A DNA stretch of 64,000 nucleotides, taken from Polyodon spathula. Taxonomy: Eukaryota; Chordata; Actinopteri; Acipenseriformes; Polyodontidae. Below the pieces are notes generated by a model. That model searched no databases, was not told the origin of the DNA, and saw only the letters and a program-made list of their open reading frames with translations. Shown piece after piece: positions 45,330 through 57,020 of the stretch. Numbering within the stretch: position 1 is the first letter of the stretch; each line of letters begins with the position of its first letter. The translations under genes and the position numbers were made by a program. Location of the stretch: the NCBI RefSeq assembly GCF_017654505.1, contig NC_054534.1:41718726-41782725 (forward strand). Direction: 5' to 3'.

Positions 45330-45757
45330 AGTGATTTTTTTAAAAAATTTAGTCAGTGCTAATGAATTTTACCCCAGTTTTCTTGCCAACTTGGAATGCC
45401 AAATTATTATTTTTATCCTGGCTCACCGCTGCAACTCTTGCACTGACACACATGTCCTCTGAAATGTGTCCTCTGAAACACGTCCCGCCAAGTTACCAGA
45501 CCAATAGTGCTGGAGGACAACACAGATCGGAGTGGTTTCTACAGCAGACCTGTGCTGGTGAGCAGTGAACTGCAGTTTACTCTGCTGACCTGAGCCCTCC
45601 CCACCCAGGTGGTGCTCTTCTAATTGTGCACTGCCCCCCTGGGAACTCCCGGCCACAATGGCATAACCTGGACTCAAACCAGCGATCTCCAGGCTGTAGG
45701 GCACATCCTGCACTCCATGGGGAGCACCTTTACTGGATGCGCCACTCGGGAGCCCCT
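45330..45757 (-). mobile_element. tRNA-derived SINE (full-length head)
   Basis: On the minus strand it begins GGGCTCCCGAGTGGCGCATC at 45757-45735, a tRNA-like 5' end with a GTGGCGCATCC A-box region. The B box GGTTTGAGTCC is at 45680-45670. A non-tRNA body of about 330 bp follows and ends with AATAATAATTTGGCATTCC and a short AT-rich tail. The head is a polymerase III promoter in live SINEs. The 3' half recurs at 41935-42110. A minus-strand open frame of 96 codons inside it has no meaning. Confidence 0.75.
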
Positions 45758-47155
45758 CATTAATTGTAAGGATTTATAAAGTTGTGGATCTTAAAGCCTG
45801 CTACTGTTTACATAATACAATTAAAATAAAGTGAAAAGGGGTCTGTGAAAAATCAGGTTTTTTATATTTTAGGTCGGCAGCATTAAGATGTTCAGATCAT
45901 TAAAAAAGGCCACAGTATGTCATACATATTACTGATCATATATTTATTTGTTATTACTAATGCTAATAAAAGTACATTTTAGAATCTGACTCAATTGGTC
46001 TTGTGACAAAAGCAAGGAACTATTATTGCTTGCTGTGTCCTGAAAGTAAAAGGATTCCGATTTTGCTGTTCCATCATTTTGTCGATCACAGAACCAGTGC
46101 CATAGTCAATGCAGTAAATCAAAATAGGGTTTTATCTTCAATTGACAATTCAGCAGCATGAGTTATAATCAAATTTCTGTCCTCAGCACAGCATGGGTTC
46201 TAGATTGCTCATGGATTGATCTGTCATACGTTGAATGGAACTCCTTTGTGTTCTAAACGCATGTTAGCTGCATTACCATACTGTAGCAGTGACCTAGAAA
46301 TTCTCTGCATCCACACTGGTTTGAAATTTGACCATTTGAAACGCAGCACTTCTCTTTTTCGTTTGTTCACTAGCTCCTTATGCCATGATCAGTTTTTTTT
46401 TTTGCTTTTTGACATTTTGATATACTTTACTGCGTCAAACAACTTCAAGTTCATAGAAGAAAACAAATGATTCAGCGACTTTATCATCATGATTATTAAT
46501 ACTTGTAATCTAGAAAAAAAATCTTCGCTAGCAGAATAAGGTACAGAATGATGTATTATAAAAACATTCTAAACATAAATAATGACTGCAGCTATAAATA
46601 GTGCATATTGCTAATTAGTTGTCTTAATAGCTAAGCATACACAGAAAAAAGCAGAGCTAGCTGCTTTATATTCTTCCAGCGCTATAGTAATAATAATAAT
46701 AAAAGATTATATTCTATTTAGTTAAACATTATTAACTTTAATGTTGTTTGTCTGTAATAGCAACATGTAAATCTCTGAATATGTCTTAATTTGTCTAATG
46801 AAAAGCCCTTGTTATACATTTTTAATTCTCCCTTTTATAAAACATCAGATGACCATTTTTTTTTTTTTTTTTATTTCAGACTACTGTCTATAACGTATGG
46901 TTCATGGAACAGGAGCAAAAGCTGTGTAGAATAAGCAACGGGACCTGAAATAGTAATTATGTGCTTGTGACTTTAGGAAGATGACATGCTTTCCCGGGAG
47001 GTGAGACCGAACTTATGGGCCTCCAAGGCTAGGACGCATGTGTTTCTTCCCCCAAGTGGAAAATGAAGTAAAGGATAGTGAACACATTTAAGAAGACTAG
47101 AAGGAATGGAAGGAATGCCTACACTTAGAGTGATAGAGAGATTGTTAGGGTTATT
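45758..47155. other. Unassigned AT-rich DNA
   Basis: No gene recognised. Poly-T at 46857-46872 and a short (TAA)n at about 46688-46702. Confidence 0.45.
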
Positions 47156-47460
47156 AGTTGTAGTCAAAAGTTTACATACCCAAATGAAAATTTATCATTT
47201 CTAGATTTTTTTTAAATTATAGGAATTTTTTTTTGTAGCAAAAGTGTTGCTTTTGTGGTTGAGGAAAAAATTTAAAAAGAAATTAAAAAATTTAAAAATG
47301 CTGAAATAAATAATTGCAGACATCTATTTCTTGTACATTTTTTCCTCACCCACAAAAGCAAAACCTTTGCTACAAAAGATTTGTCCTAAAATGCCTTGTT
47401 TACGAGAAATTTCTAGAATTTATAAATTTCCATTGAGTATGTAAACTTTTGACTACAACA
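47156..47460. mobile_element. Palindromic Tc1-type MITE, 305 bp
   Basis: Left GTTGTAGTCAAAAGTTTACA is exactly mirrored by TGTAAACTTTTGACTACAAC at the right. A second, inner pair (47236-47270 and 47338-47374, TGTAGCAAAAGTGTTGCTTT-like) is also inverted, so almost the whole element folds into one hairpin. The GTxxAAGTTTACATAC end form is that of Tc1-like elements related to Sleeping Beauty-type ends. No coding capacity. Confidence 0.8.
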
Positions 47461-47536
47461 CATTGATTCAAACACACGATCCTATGAGAAAGATATGTAA
47501 AACATATTGAAACATTTGGGCAGCTGGGTCTTTGAG

Positions 47537-48194
<658 letters not shown>

Positions 48195-48275
48195 TGTGGC
48201 AAAGTGGTTTGCAGTGTGCAGGTATAGAGGTGATGTGATTAGCCATCTAATAATAACAAACAAGTATTCGTTAGA
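48195..48275 (-). mobile_element. LTR fragment, gypsy-B family, internally deleted
   Basis: TGTGGCAAAGTGGTTTGCAG at the edge is joined after about 45 bp to TTAGCCATCTAATAATAAC, a block that in the full LTR lies more than 330 bp away. The middle of the LTR is deleted. Confidence 0.6.
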
Positions 48276-48379
48276 CTGCTGCCACCTGCCAGTAAAAAAT
48301 AAAACTGCATACTCTTTTTCAATAAAGTTTTCTTATTTTTTTCATTGAAACATAACCACCTGCACACTAATCTCACAGG

Positions 48380-49900
48380 AGTGACACATTTGGACTCGCA
48401 TGCGCTCCACGTGGAAATCACAACATAAGCAGCTGGGTGGTTAATGATATGCAGGGTAGATTGATTATTGTAGAAGAATAAAGTTGATTTTTTCCACCAC
48501 AGTGGGCCCCAAAGATAGGCTGCAACGACGATAGGGAATAATTTGAGGAGGGCTGCTGATATATTCTGAGGGGGAAGAAATTGGATTTCTGGTAGCCAAG
48601 CACTGGAGAACCATTGAGATTCTGAGAGCAAGGAGACGCGATATGAAGGTCCTGCCTTGAGGAATGATGCGAGTGGTGAAATTAAAATGTCCCAGGAGTG
48701 AAAGGCGGTCCTGTCTTGAAATAGCGTGGTTGATTTGGAAGGATAGAATGAGTGAATACGTTCTAGCTTGTCAGGGGGGTAGACAGGCTTTAAAATTGTC
48801 CAAGGTTATTTGAAGGAATTTGAGGGCATGGACTGGACCGATGCTTTTTCCTCTGAAAGGGTGACCTGAGTTTTGTGAGTGCTTCTGCTGGGGGTCTGAG
48901 GAAGGAGAGATAAGGAAAAAGTCATCCAGTAAGTGCAGCAGGTAATGGGCGTGGTGAATGTGAGTAGAGTCCAGCACAGGCCGCTGCCAACAGACACCGA
49001 AGAGATGATGGAGAGAATGGAGTATAGGCATGACTTTGAAAATATCGGAAATGTCTGCTTTGGCTAACCAGGATCTATGTCTAGATGATGTATAGGGTCC
49101 ACCTAATGTTAAATATTCCGTCGGCGACCTGGCCCTTTAAATCTTTTTACTCAGGCACTATGAGAGACAGCCTGCTGGCAATACACCATTGGAAAGAGGA
49201 GAATCAGGCTTTAAAACAAGGTCATATTTGTGTGTCTTTCTGTGGTTTTTGTTATCTATATTGATCAGGGTGAGTCTCAGACTATTAACTTTTTTATGGA
49301 AGCCTAGTATGTTCACATTCATTTCATGTATGACACGTACCTGTAACCTTTATAGTTAAGGAGTTACAGGCACAAATCTAACACCAGTAAAAACAGGCAA
49401 AAATAGCTCGGACCCTAAAGGGTTTTAATAGTGAATATTGTATAGTAAAGAGAAAACTGGTCCAAAGGAATGAGTGAATTGATGCTGCTGATGGAAGAAC
49501 TGTGAGGAGCAGAGAGGTCAGCTTCTTGCCTGATAATTTTGCATCTGATGGAAGAACCACGAGGGGCAGAGAGGTCAGCTTCTTGCCTGAGATTATTCTA
49601 GTGGCAACATTGATATGACTGAGGGAGGGGCAGGAAAGGTGCCCACTATAAAGGCTTTTGACATCTTGATGAGTCGATGACAACATAGGGAGGATGATGG
49701 AATGTTTTAATCCTGGGGAAATCCATTGGAAAGCCCGGAAATAAGATAAGAAACTTGCAGCCTTGGATAATATGGGGTGCGGATGGAGGTAGGAGCAAAG
49801 ATGTGAAGAGGAGGGCTGATTGTCATTAAGAGAAAAGTGGGCAGATGGGAATGGCCGTTGCCACAGAGACTGCACATGTGAAGAAATCGACATAGTTTGG
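48380..49900 (-). pseudogene. Ngaro/DIRS-type RT and RNase H remnant
   Basis: On the minus strand, an N-terminal RT region (49893-49380) reads in pieces such as SKAFIVGTFPAPPSV and SINSFIPLDQFSLYYT. It is followed by LAKADISD.FKVMPILHSLHHLFGVCW (about 49070-48985), then HYLLHLLDDFFLISPSSDP (catalytic LDD, about 48945-48890) and GPVHALKFLQITLD. The RNase H region follows with LFPIVVAAYLWGPLWWKKST and NNQSTLHIIN (about 48530-48440; the family has DNQS, so a catalytic Asp is Asn). This order belongs to tyrosine-recombinase retroelements of the Ngaro type. The recombinase is not seen. Stops, shifts and a 60-bp internal duplication break it. Confidence 0.7.
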
Positions 49901-50289
49901 TTAAATAGAATGAGCGGTCAGAGACTGAGGAAACAGAAGCATTGAGGTTGAATTAGATGTTTACCCCTTTGAAGGCCGAGTCCGAATATTTCGGGACCCG
50001 GAAATAATTACCTCAGAGCCGAGCCCAAGTATTTCAGGGCCTGCCCATTCACAGCAGTGACTGGCTGAGTCTTCAAATGCATCATTCAAAATGGTGCTGA
50101 TATGTGTACTGATAGGCTTAAAATAGTCACATGACATGACAGGAAGGTTAAATGAACTCTGAATGAGGCCCCTGGTAAGTTTATAGTTATTGTAGAAGTG
50201 TAAATAGAGAGTTAGTTTTGTGAGTTGTAAAGTACATTTTTGTAAAAAAAAAAAAAAAAAAAAAAAAGAATTTGGCAAGCGATAACGCC

Positions 50290-50444
50290 AAAATAAATGC
50301 ACAGGCAGCACTAGAGTTTTTTTGGAGGATGAAGTGACTTTAACTACTCAGGTGGTGGTGAAGATCTTGATTTGGAGGAGGAACAGATTGTGGATCCTAC
50401 TTTTACTGTATATACCAGTGAAGAAGAAAACAGCGACACTGAAG
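50290..50444 (+). pseudogene. piggyBac-like transposase, first exon
   Basis: The region starts NAKINAQAALEFF and, after a one-base slip near 50320-50332, continues SDFNYSGGGEDLDLEEEQI and VDPTFTVYTSEEENSDTEG. An xxAxxALExxLEDxxSD start followed by an acidic stretch is the usual N-terminus of vertebrate piggyBac-like transposases. The frame runs straight into GAAG|GTAAGA at 50444-50445, a good splice donor. The later exons with the DDD catalytic residues are absent from the 1.6 kb that follow. I cannot see an ATG in frame; it may have been upstream in the GGCAAGCGATAACG stretch. Confidence 0.5.
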
Positions 50445-51338
50445 GTAAGACGATTCATGATTTTACTTTTGTACTGCTCTTTTATTTATGTTCTTGCTCA
50501 CCTATTGCCTTCTAATATGCCATTACATATATTGTATTAGTATATTTATGAAATATTATCATTTGCAGATTTCCTTGCAAGTTTAATCATTTATTGTGTT
50601 TATATATAAACTGCCTGTCAGACTGATCACTTATCAATAATTATTGAGGGAGATAATTTACTGTATAAAGCAACGTTCTGAACAAGTCAGTGTTTTTTTT
50701 GTTTTTTTTGGTCAGTCATTTTATGTCTGCATAGGTTTGTATTTGCATTTATCATCTGGAGGGTGAATGACAACCAGATTTTAACAACGTTAGTAGTGTT
50801 TGCACAACTGAAATTTTAGGTATGGCTGCTATTTATTAGTCCAGTTATAATGTTTGAACAATAGACATTTTTTTTTCATGATTACATGATAACTTAGTTG
50901 TAGTTTGTTGCCATTTTCTTTACTTAGATGCAAATAACATTACCCTTATAAAAGCTGAACATAAATTTGCACAGTAATTTTAGTTTATCGCCCCTTTCCC
51001 ATGATTATACTATGCATTTACAATGCTTTATTTTTTGCCGATCGGCAATGTGGCTTTAACATGCTTCTCTGTTTACTGTGCTTGCCTTTGCTTTAGCATG
51101 ATTCCCTGTGCTTTTACTAATGCTTCACCACACTTTTTCATACACCAAAGAAGAGGAATGTTAATCTTTCAAGTTTCTACATGTATGGACATTTAAAAGT
51201 GTAAGCGTAGTAAATGGGCGAGTCAAGAAGGTGAGTGAAGATGAAATACCAGTACATACCTTGCAGGAACATTTCACTTTGCGCTGCATCATGTTTTGAA
51301 AAACAGCACACAACTTAACTCATTTTTGGCCTATTTAT

Positions 51339-51376
51339 TTATTTGTTTGTTTATTTATTTATTTATTTATTTACAG
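51339..51376. repeat. (TTTA)n / (TTTG)n microsatellite
   Basis: About nine 4-bp units, seen directly. Confidence 0.9.
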
Positions 51377-51407
51377 TCATGGTCAAACATTGACTGAAAT
51401 GTTTGCA

Positions 51408-52035
51408 TTGTTATTGGGAAACTTAAAAAGCAAAAGTTTTGAACCTTTTTATGCCAATCTGTAGCTTTGTACATTTGACTATGTTCTGAATTCTGTAAAC
51501 AGTTTGAAAATAATATTCTTCATGGTCTAAGCTTTTGACTTATATATTCGGTTTTATGGTAATTTGAACTAATTATTACTCTAAAAACAAGTGTAGTGCA
51601 TTTTCTTTCAGAATTCCAAAAATGAATTTGGCTCAGATTCCAGCTAGAAGTCTAAACCTGGCTCTTCATGTGGAGTGCTACTGTATCTCTTGTCTGGACA
51701 TTCCTTTATTTGTAGGACCATGTTTTGGAACCGAAAACTCTGAAATGGGGGTGTAGGATAATACATTGTCATTGGGGAAACTTTAAAACTTTTTTTTTCT
51801 GCCAATCAGTACCGTTTTACATTTTACCATGTTCTGAATTCTGTAAATAGTTTAAAAATAATATTCTTCATGTTTTAAGCTTTTAAATGATATATGGTTT
51901 GGTGGTAATTTAATAAAATTAAAATTCATTATTACTCTAAAAACAAGTGTAGTGCATTTTCTTTCAGAATAAAAAAAAAGAAAAAAGAAAAAGAAATATG
52001 GCCCAAAATTCCAGAATAGCAGCCTAAACCCGGCC
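51408..52035. repeat. Direct duplication of the piggyBac-like 3' region
   Basis: 51408-51660 and 51766-52035 share ATGTTCTGAATTCTGTAAA(C/T)AG, AAAATAATATTCTTCATG, ATTACTCTAAAAACAAGTGT and a CCAG...GTCTAAACC(T/C)GGC terminal block. Only the right copy reaches the TTAA end. Confidence 0.85.
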
Positions 52036-52048
52036 TGGAAAGGGTTAA

Positions 52049-53194
52049 TGTAGGTTCAACCCTTATGTAGGGAGGCTTAATTGATAGATTGGCTGAATGA
52101 AACTAGGGAGGAGCCCTGGCTCCTGCCCCCCAAACCACACTGAAGGTTACAAAAAATAAGAGAGACTATGGAATTGAATTGGTTTTTATAAGTTTTTGTA
52201 AGAGAGAATTCACCTTGATTGCATCAACCATTTATTTTTAAATGTAATCCCAGAATGACCAAGAATGAACTGATGATGTAATTCAGGTTGATTCCACACA
52301 GCTGTAAAAGGATGTAAATTCTGTTGTTTTTAGATCAACCTCTGTTTAGCTCAATCGAATAGACTGTGTCTGGAAAATAGAACATTTAAAAAGGTCCAAT
52401 TTATGCCCTTAAAGTACATAGATTACATTTACATTTCTGACACATGACTGCCTTAATCCAAGCATTAGTAATACAATTATAAGAAAAAAGTTGGCAGGCT
52501 CTTCTATTTCTTTTTTTGTAACAAAAGACGTGGTTTCTTTATATGTCTGTACACTAGCATTTGGCTATGTATCTGTACATTAGAAATGGTGGGGTGTTCA
52601 TATCTGATTGTATAAAATGAGTTTAGCTGAAGGTGCAAACCCAGCACATTTGTCGTTCTCTCCTATAAATTACTTTAAAGCTTGTCCAATCACATATATA
52701 ATTTTGGATTTTTCAATTTCAACTCTCTGCTGTGTCAGCAGAGCCTCTGCCGTTATGTCTAACACGTTTAGCTTAAAATGAAAGGGATGGCATTTCATTA
52801 CCTTGAAGATAATATTTTTGAATATGTTTGCTGTGTGGCAGTACTTGTCATCATTCTGCTATTTCATATTGACAGAATGGAAGGTTTATTAAGGTTTCCA
52901 TATATTTCATTAAGATGTGTGATGTTTTTATATTTATTCAGCATTTATTGTAAACATGCCTAACTAATAACAGATCATCTTTCATGCCAGTTTAAAAAAT
53001 AAAAAAATCTATAAGAAAACAAAACTTTCAGTTCTAGGTCAGCATATGCCATTATAATAAATTATAGATTAAACACATTACATTATTTACTCAAAATGCA
53101 GTATAAGCCTTGAACTGGGACCTTGTGATTCCCAGTACAGGCATATTGTCCATTAACCTGAAAGTAGAGTCCCTGTCAACTGTATTAACAGAGA
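52049..53194. other. Unassigned AT-rich DNA
   Basis: No gene or element recognised. Confidence 0.45.
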
Positions 53195-53275
53195 TGCAGA
53201 TATACTCAACCTCACCACCATACAGCTCTAATATACTCAACCTCACCAACATACAGAGTTCTGATATACTCAATT
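53195..53275. repeat. GATATACTCAAC minisatellite, left part
   Basis: Units of about 30-37 bp built on (G/A)ATATACTCAACCTCACCA(C/A)CATACAG. The same units lie at 57700-57729 and 58001-58107, on the other side of the LINE insertion. Confidence 0.85.
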
Positions 53276-53352
53276 CAATTAAATTTCATTTTTATATAGA
53301 GCCTTCTGCAACAGGTCGTCACAAAGCACTTTACAAAGGCAAAACCAATATA

Positions 53353-54984
53353 CAGTGGGTTGCAAAAGTATTGACCCCCCTTGGAATTTTTCCTATTTTG
53401 TTGCCTTACAATTTTTATTTGGATTTCATGTAATGGACATACACAAAATAGTCCAAATTGGTGAAGTGAAATGAAAAAAATAACTTGTTTAAAAAAATTC
53501 TAAAAAATAAATAACGGAAAAGTGGTGCGTGCATATGTATTCACCCCCTTTGTTATTAAGCCTCTAAATAAGATCTGGTGCAACCAATTACCTTCAGAAG
53601 TCACATAATTAGTTAAATACAGTCCACCTGTATGCAATCTAAGTGTCACATGATCTGTCACATGATCTTAGTATATATACACCTGTTCTGAAAGGCTCCA
53701 GAGTCTGCAACACCACTAAGCAAGGGGCACCACCAAGCAAGCGGCACCATGAAGACCAAGGAGCTCTCCAAACAGGTCAGGGACAAAGTTGTGGAGAAGT
53801 ACAGATCAGGGTTGGGTTATAAAAAAATATCCAATACTTTGAACATCCCACGGAGCACCATTAAAGCCATTATTAAAAAATGGAAAGAATATGGCACCAC
53901 AACAAACCTGGCAAGAGAGAGCCGCCCACCAAAACTCACGGACCAGGCAAGGAGGGCATTAATCAGAGAGGCAACAAAGAGACCAAAGATAACCCTGAAG
54001 GAGCTGCAAAGCTCCACAGCGGAGACTGGAGTATCTATCCATAGGACCACTTTAACCCGTATACTCCACAGAACTGGGCTTTACGGAAGAGTGGCCAGAA
54101 AAAAGCAATTGCAAAAGAAAAAAATAAGCAAACACGTTTGGTGTTCGCCAAAAGGCATGTGGGAGACTCCCCAAACATATGGAAGAAGGTACTCTGGTCA
54201 GATGAGACTAAAATTGAGCTTTTTGGCCATCAAGGAAAACACTATATCTGGTGCAAACTCAACACCTCTCATCACCCCGAGAACACCATCCCCACAGTGA
54301 AGCATGGTGGTGGCAGCATCATGCTGTGGGGATGTTTTTCATCGGCAGGGACTGGGAAACTGGTCAGAATTAAATGAATGATGGATGGTGCTGAATACAG
54401 GGAAATTCTTGAGGGAAACCTCTTTCAATCTTCCAGAGATTTGTGACTGGGACGGAGGTTCACCTTCCAGCAGGACAATGACCCTAAGAATACTGCTAAA
54501 GCAACAGTCGAGTGGTTTAAGGGGAAACATTTAAATGTCTTGGAATGGCCTAGTCAAAGCCCAGACCTCAATCCAATTGCAAATCTGTGGTATGACTTAA
54601 AGATTGCTGTACACCAGCGGAACCCATCCAACTTGAAGGAGCTGGAGCAGTTTTGCCCTGAAGAATGGGCAAAAATCCCAGTGGCTAGATGTGACAAGCT
54701 TATAGATACATACCCCAAGAGACTTGCAGCTGTAATTGCTGCAAAAGGTGGCTCTACAAAGTATTGACTTTGGGGGGTGAATACTTATGCACGCTCAAGT
54801 TTTCAGTTTTTTTGTCTTATTTCTTATTTGTTTCGCAATAACAAATATTTTGCATCTTCAAAGTGGTAGGCATGTTGTGTAAATCAAATGATACAAACCC
54901 CCCAAAAATCCATTTTAATTCCAGGTTGTAAGGCAACAAAATAGGAAAAATGCGAAGGGGGGTCAACACTTTTGCAAGCCACTG
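53353..54984 (+). mobile_element. Tc1-like transposon, full length (1632 bp)
   Basis: TA (53351-53352) precedes CAGTGGGTTGCAAAAGTATT and the right end GCAAGCCACTG is followed by TA (54985-54986), so both ends and the target duplication are intact. Inner repeats GTATTCACCCCC (53539) and GGGGGTGAATAC (54773) give the IR/DR layout. This family differs from the Tc1 at 30.6 kb. It lies in the 3' non-coding part of the L2-like LINE. Confidence 0.93.
53749..54767 (+). pseudogene. Tc1 transposase, frameshifted, with Glu-to-Ala active-site change
   Basis: From ATG at 53749: MKTKELSKQVRDKVVEKYRS, then GYKKISNTLNIPRSTIKAII (paired-like helix-turn-helix), ITLKELQSS and the [10 protein letters not shown] linker. 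A frameshift occurs in an A-rich run at about 54118-54137, after which VFAKRHVG and [12 protein letters not shown] (Asp at 54201) continue two bases out of phase. TGA stops are at 54375 and 54444 (the latter probably a CGA changed by CpG decay). The second Asp is present (54474, QQDND), but the Glu of the DD34E triad is Ala (GCA at 54579, PIANLW). The end AKGGSTKY is normal. Confidence 0.92.
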
Positions 54985-55078
54985 TATATATTACTGAACA
55001 GTAAACATTAAAAAAGAACAGAATAAGAACAAAACAGAATATATAAACTGTATTATACAAATATGATTTTAATCTAGA

Positions 55079-55516
55079 TGTGACAGGATCTTGCTTGTGT
55101 CACTTGTGTGGGTAGCTGCTGTTCAAGCATACAGAGAGACAACTGGGGTGAAGTTGAAAACGCTGGCACAGACGCACAGGTTTTATTAACAAACAGAAAA
55201 TGTAAATAAAGTTGGTCATGTGACGTTACCAGCGATGGTAACGCAGAGAGGACTAATACAGCAAGCTGCATAAAAAGTGCAAAATAAAACACAATACACC
55301 AAACACAATGCTTTTATACTGACGCTCCGCTGAGACACGCCCACCCGCCTGCTGGAACAGCTTATTGCCTTCAGCTGCTGCTCCACGCAGATGGTTACTC
55401 GTCCCCGGTGGAGCGCCACAGCAGCTAAACAATTAAATCAATATATTAACAATTAACCCCAAAACATACAATTAAACTACATATTTCCCCCTGTGCAGGG
55501 CTTATGCACTGCCACA
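55079..55516 (-). repeat. 3' LTR of element C
   Basis: Starts TGTGACAGGATC and ends TGCACTGCCACA on the plus strand. About 438 bp. It lacks the stretch of about 50 bp around 56505-56565 that the other LTR has, and carries its own GAGACACGCCCACCCGCC stretch instead. Confidence 0.85.
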
Positions 55517-56313
55517 TATCCTTCCACTCAGAATGAAACCCATAGGGGTCCATTTGACAAAACAAAAATCATAAGGGTGGACGGGAGAGAACATTGGAGC
55601 CAGGCGCAACCTCCGTACCATGCTACCAGACACCAGGCTCCAATGTTAGCTCCACACAATTATCCATAATATCAACATCGCTATAACAATAAATATGCAC
55701 ACACATACAACCATTACCCACATTATTAACACTAATTTACCATTATCATTTCCCATCACCATCATTCATACAATACATCATTTAACATTAATCTATTAAC
55801 ATAAAACAATACTTAACTAATAATTTACAACAAAACACCAACAGTTATTAAGCCCCTGGGCTTCAATAAGGGGGCGTCCATTCAACCCCACTTACCCCCT
55901 AAACCCAGTGTCCCTTCACAGGGCTCCTCTCCGGAAGATTACCCCGCCTCCTTCTGAGACAATCCCCCACAAACGACAGGCTCCTTTGCTGACACTCGGC
56001 AGGCAGTTCCTCCCGCTGGCTTCCGGGCAGGCAGTCTCTCCTCCTCCCTCGCCAGCTTCCAGGACCGGAACTCCTCCTTCTGCAGCTCTTGGGGACGGAC
56101 TCTCCTCGGTCTCTCTGGCGTTCAGGATCTCTTGGCTCATCGCAGTGCCTTTAAGGACAGTGACTCCATCCATCTCCTTCAGCAGCCCCTCAGGGTTACC
56201 TGCGGTCTGCCCTTGTCCCCACAAAAAATTTCAGGGGTTTGCTCCTCCTGTCTCTCTGTAGCCATCTAGCCTTGCTTCGGCAGGATGCAGTGGAATCCAC
56301 TTCCGACACCATA
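55517..56313 (-). other. Interior of element C
   Basis: On the minus strand it starts with TATGGTGTCGGAAGTGG after the 5' LTR; the primer-binding site could be TGGTGTCGGAAGTGG, but I cannot name the tRNA. A 102-codon frame (56224-55916), rich in G, E and P, could be a gag relic or chance. The left half is AT-rich and non-coding. It ends with the purine tract at 55517-55535. Confidence 0.5.
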
Positions 56314-56753
56314 TGTGACAGGGTCTTGCTCGTGTCACGTGTGTGGGTAGCCGCTGTTCAACGGCGGCACAGGCGCACAATTTTTATTAACAAACAGAAA
56401 ACGAAAGTAAATAAAGTTGGTCATGGTACGTAACCAGCGATGGTAACGCACAGAGGACTAATACAGCAAACTGTACAAAAAGTGCAAAATAAAACACAGC
56501 CAACAAACTGTAAATCAAAGATGCCGTGAAAACGGCAGGCCTTGCAGCAGCCCCGATCACAGCGATCGCCATGCTTTTATACTGACGCTCCGCTGATTGC
56601 TTTCAGCTGCTGCTCCACGCAGACAGGTACTCGTCCCTGGCGGAGCACCACAGCAGCTAAACAATTAATTAAATCAATATATTAACAATTAACCGAAAAA
56701 CATACAATTTAAACTACATATTTTCCCATGTGCAGGGCTTATGCCCTGCCACA
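56314..56753 (-). repeat. 5' LTR of element C
   Basis: Starts TGTGACAGGGTC and ends ATGCCCTGCCACA on the plus strand; 440 bp; TATA and AATAAA on the minus strand as in the other copy. Confidence 0.85.
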
Positions 56754-57020
56754 GTAGATTGAAAAAATAATAATAAAATAAATAATAAACAATGGGAACA
56801 ATATGGGGGCACGGGTGTATCAGCTCATCTGGATGAAAATGCCAGGCTATAGAAATGGGTTTTTAGTCTAGACTTGAAGGCATTGACTAAAGGAGTCAAT
56901 GCCTTTTTTTTTTTCTTCTGAATAATAGATACAGGCAGTAGGCCAGCATCCAGTGACCGGAGCGGGCAATTGGGGACATAGGGTTCCAAAAGAACTTTAA
57001 GGTATGGAGGTGAGAGGTAT

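Larger units (their letters stand above)
49965..52044 (+). mobile_element. piggyBac-like transposon with deleted transposase
   Basis: The left end is TTTA|CCCCTTTGAAGGCCGAG (49961-49981). The right end, as complement, is TTAA|CCCTTTCCAGGCCGGG (52048-52029). TTAA is the piggyBac target, and the CCCTTT...GGCC(G) ends match each other as inverted repeats. The left target has one change. A first coding exon survives (50290-50444), but no catalytic domain is left. A 250-bp part of the right end is duplicated inside (51408-51660 and 51766-52035). Confidence 0.65.
55079..56753 (-). mobile_element. Short LTR retrotransposon C, non-autonomous
   Basis: Two LTRs of about 440 bp in direct orientation enclose only about 797 bp. 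The flanks CTAGA and GTAGA are a 5-bp target duplication with one change. AATAAA on the minus strand (near 55187 and 56388) and a minus-strand TATAAAAG (near 55320 and 56582) set the orientation. The purine tract GAGTGGAAGGATA directly before the left LTR matches the tract of gypsy element B, so C is probably a relative. The interior has no RT; the 102-codon minus frame 56224-55916 has no known motif. Confidence 0.85.

Noticed and set aside
55916..56224. 102-codon G/E/P-rich minus-strand frame as a real gag gene
   Set aside because: No capsid or zinc-knuckle motif and it is antisense to an equally long open frame; chance in GC-richer DNA is as likely.
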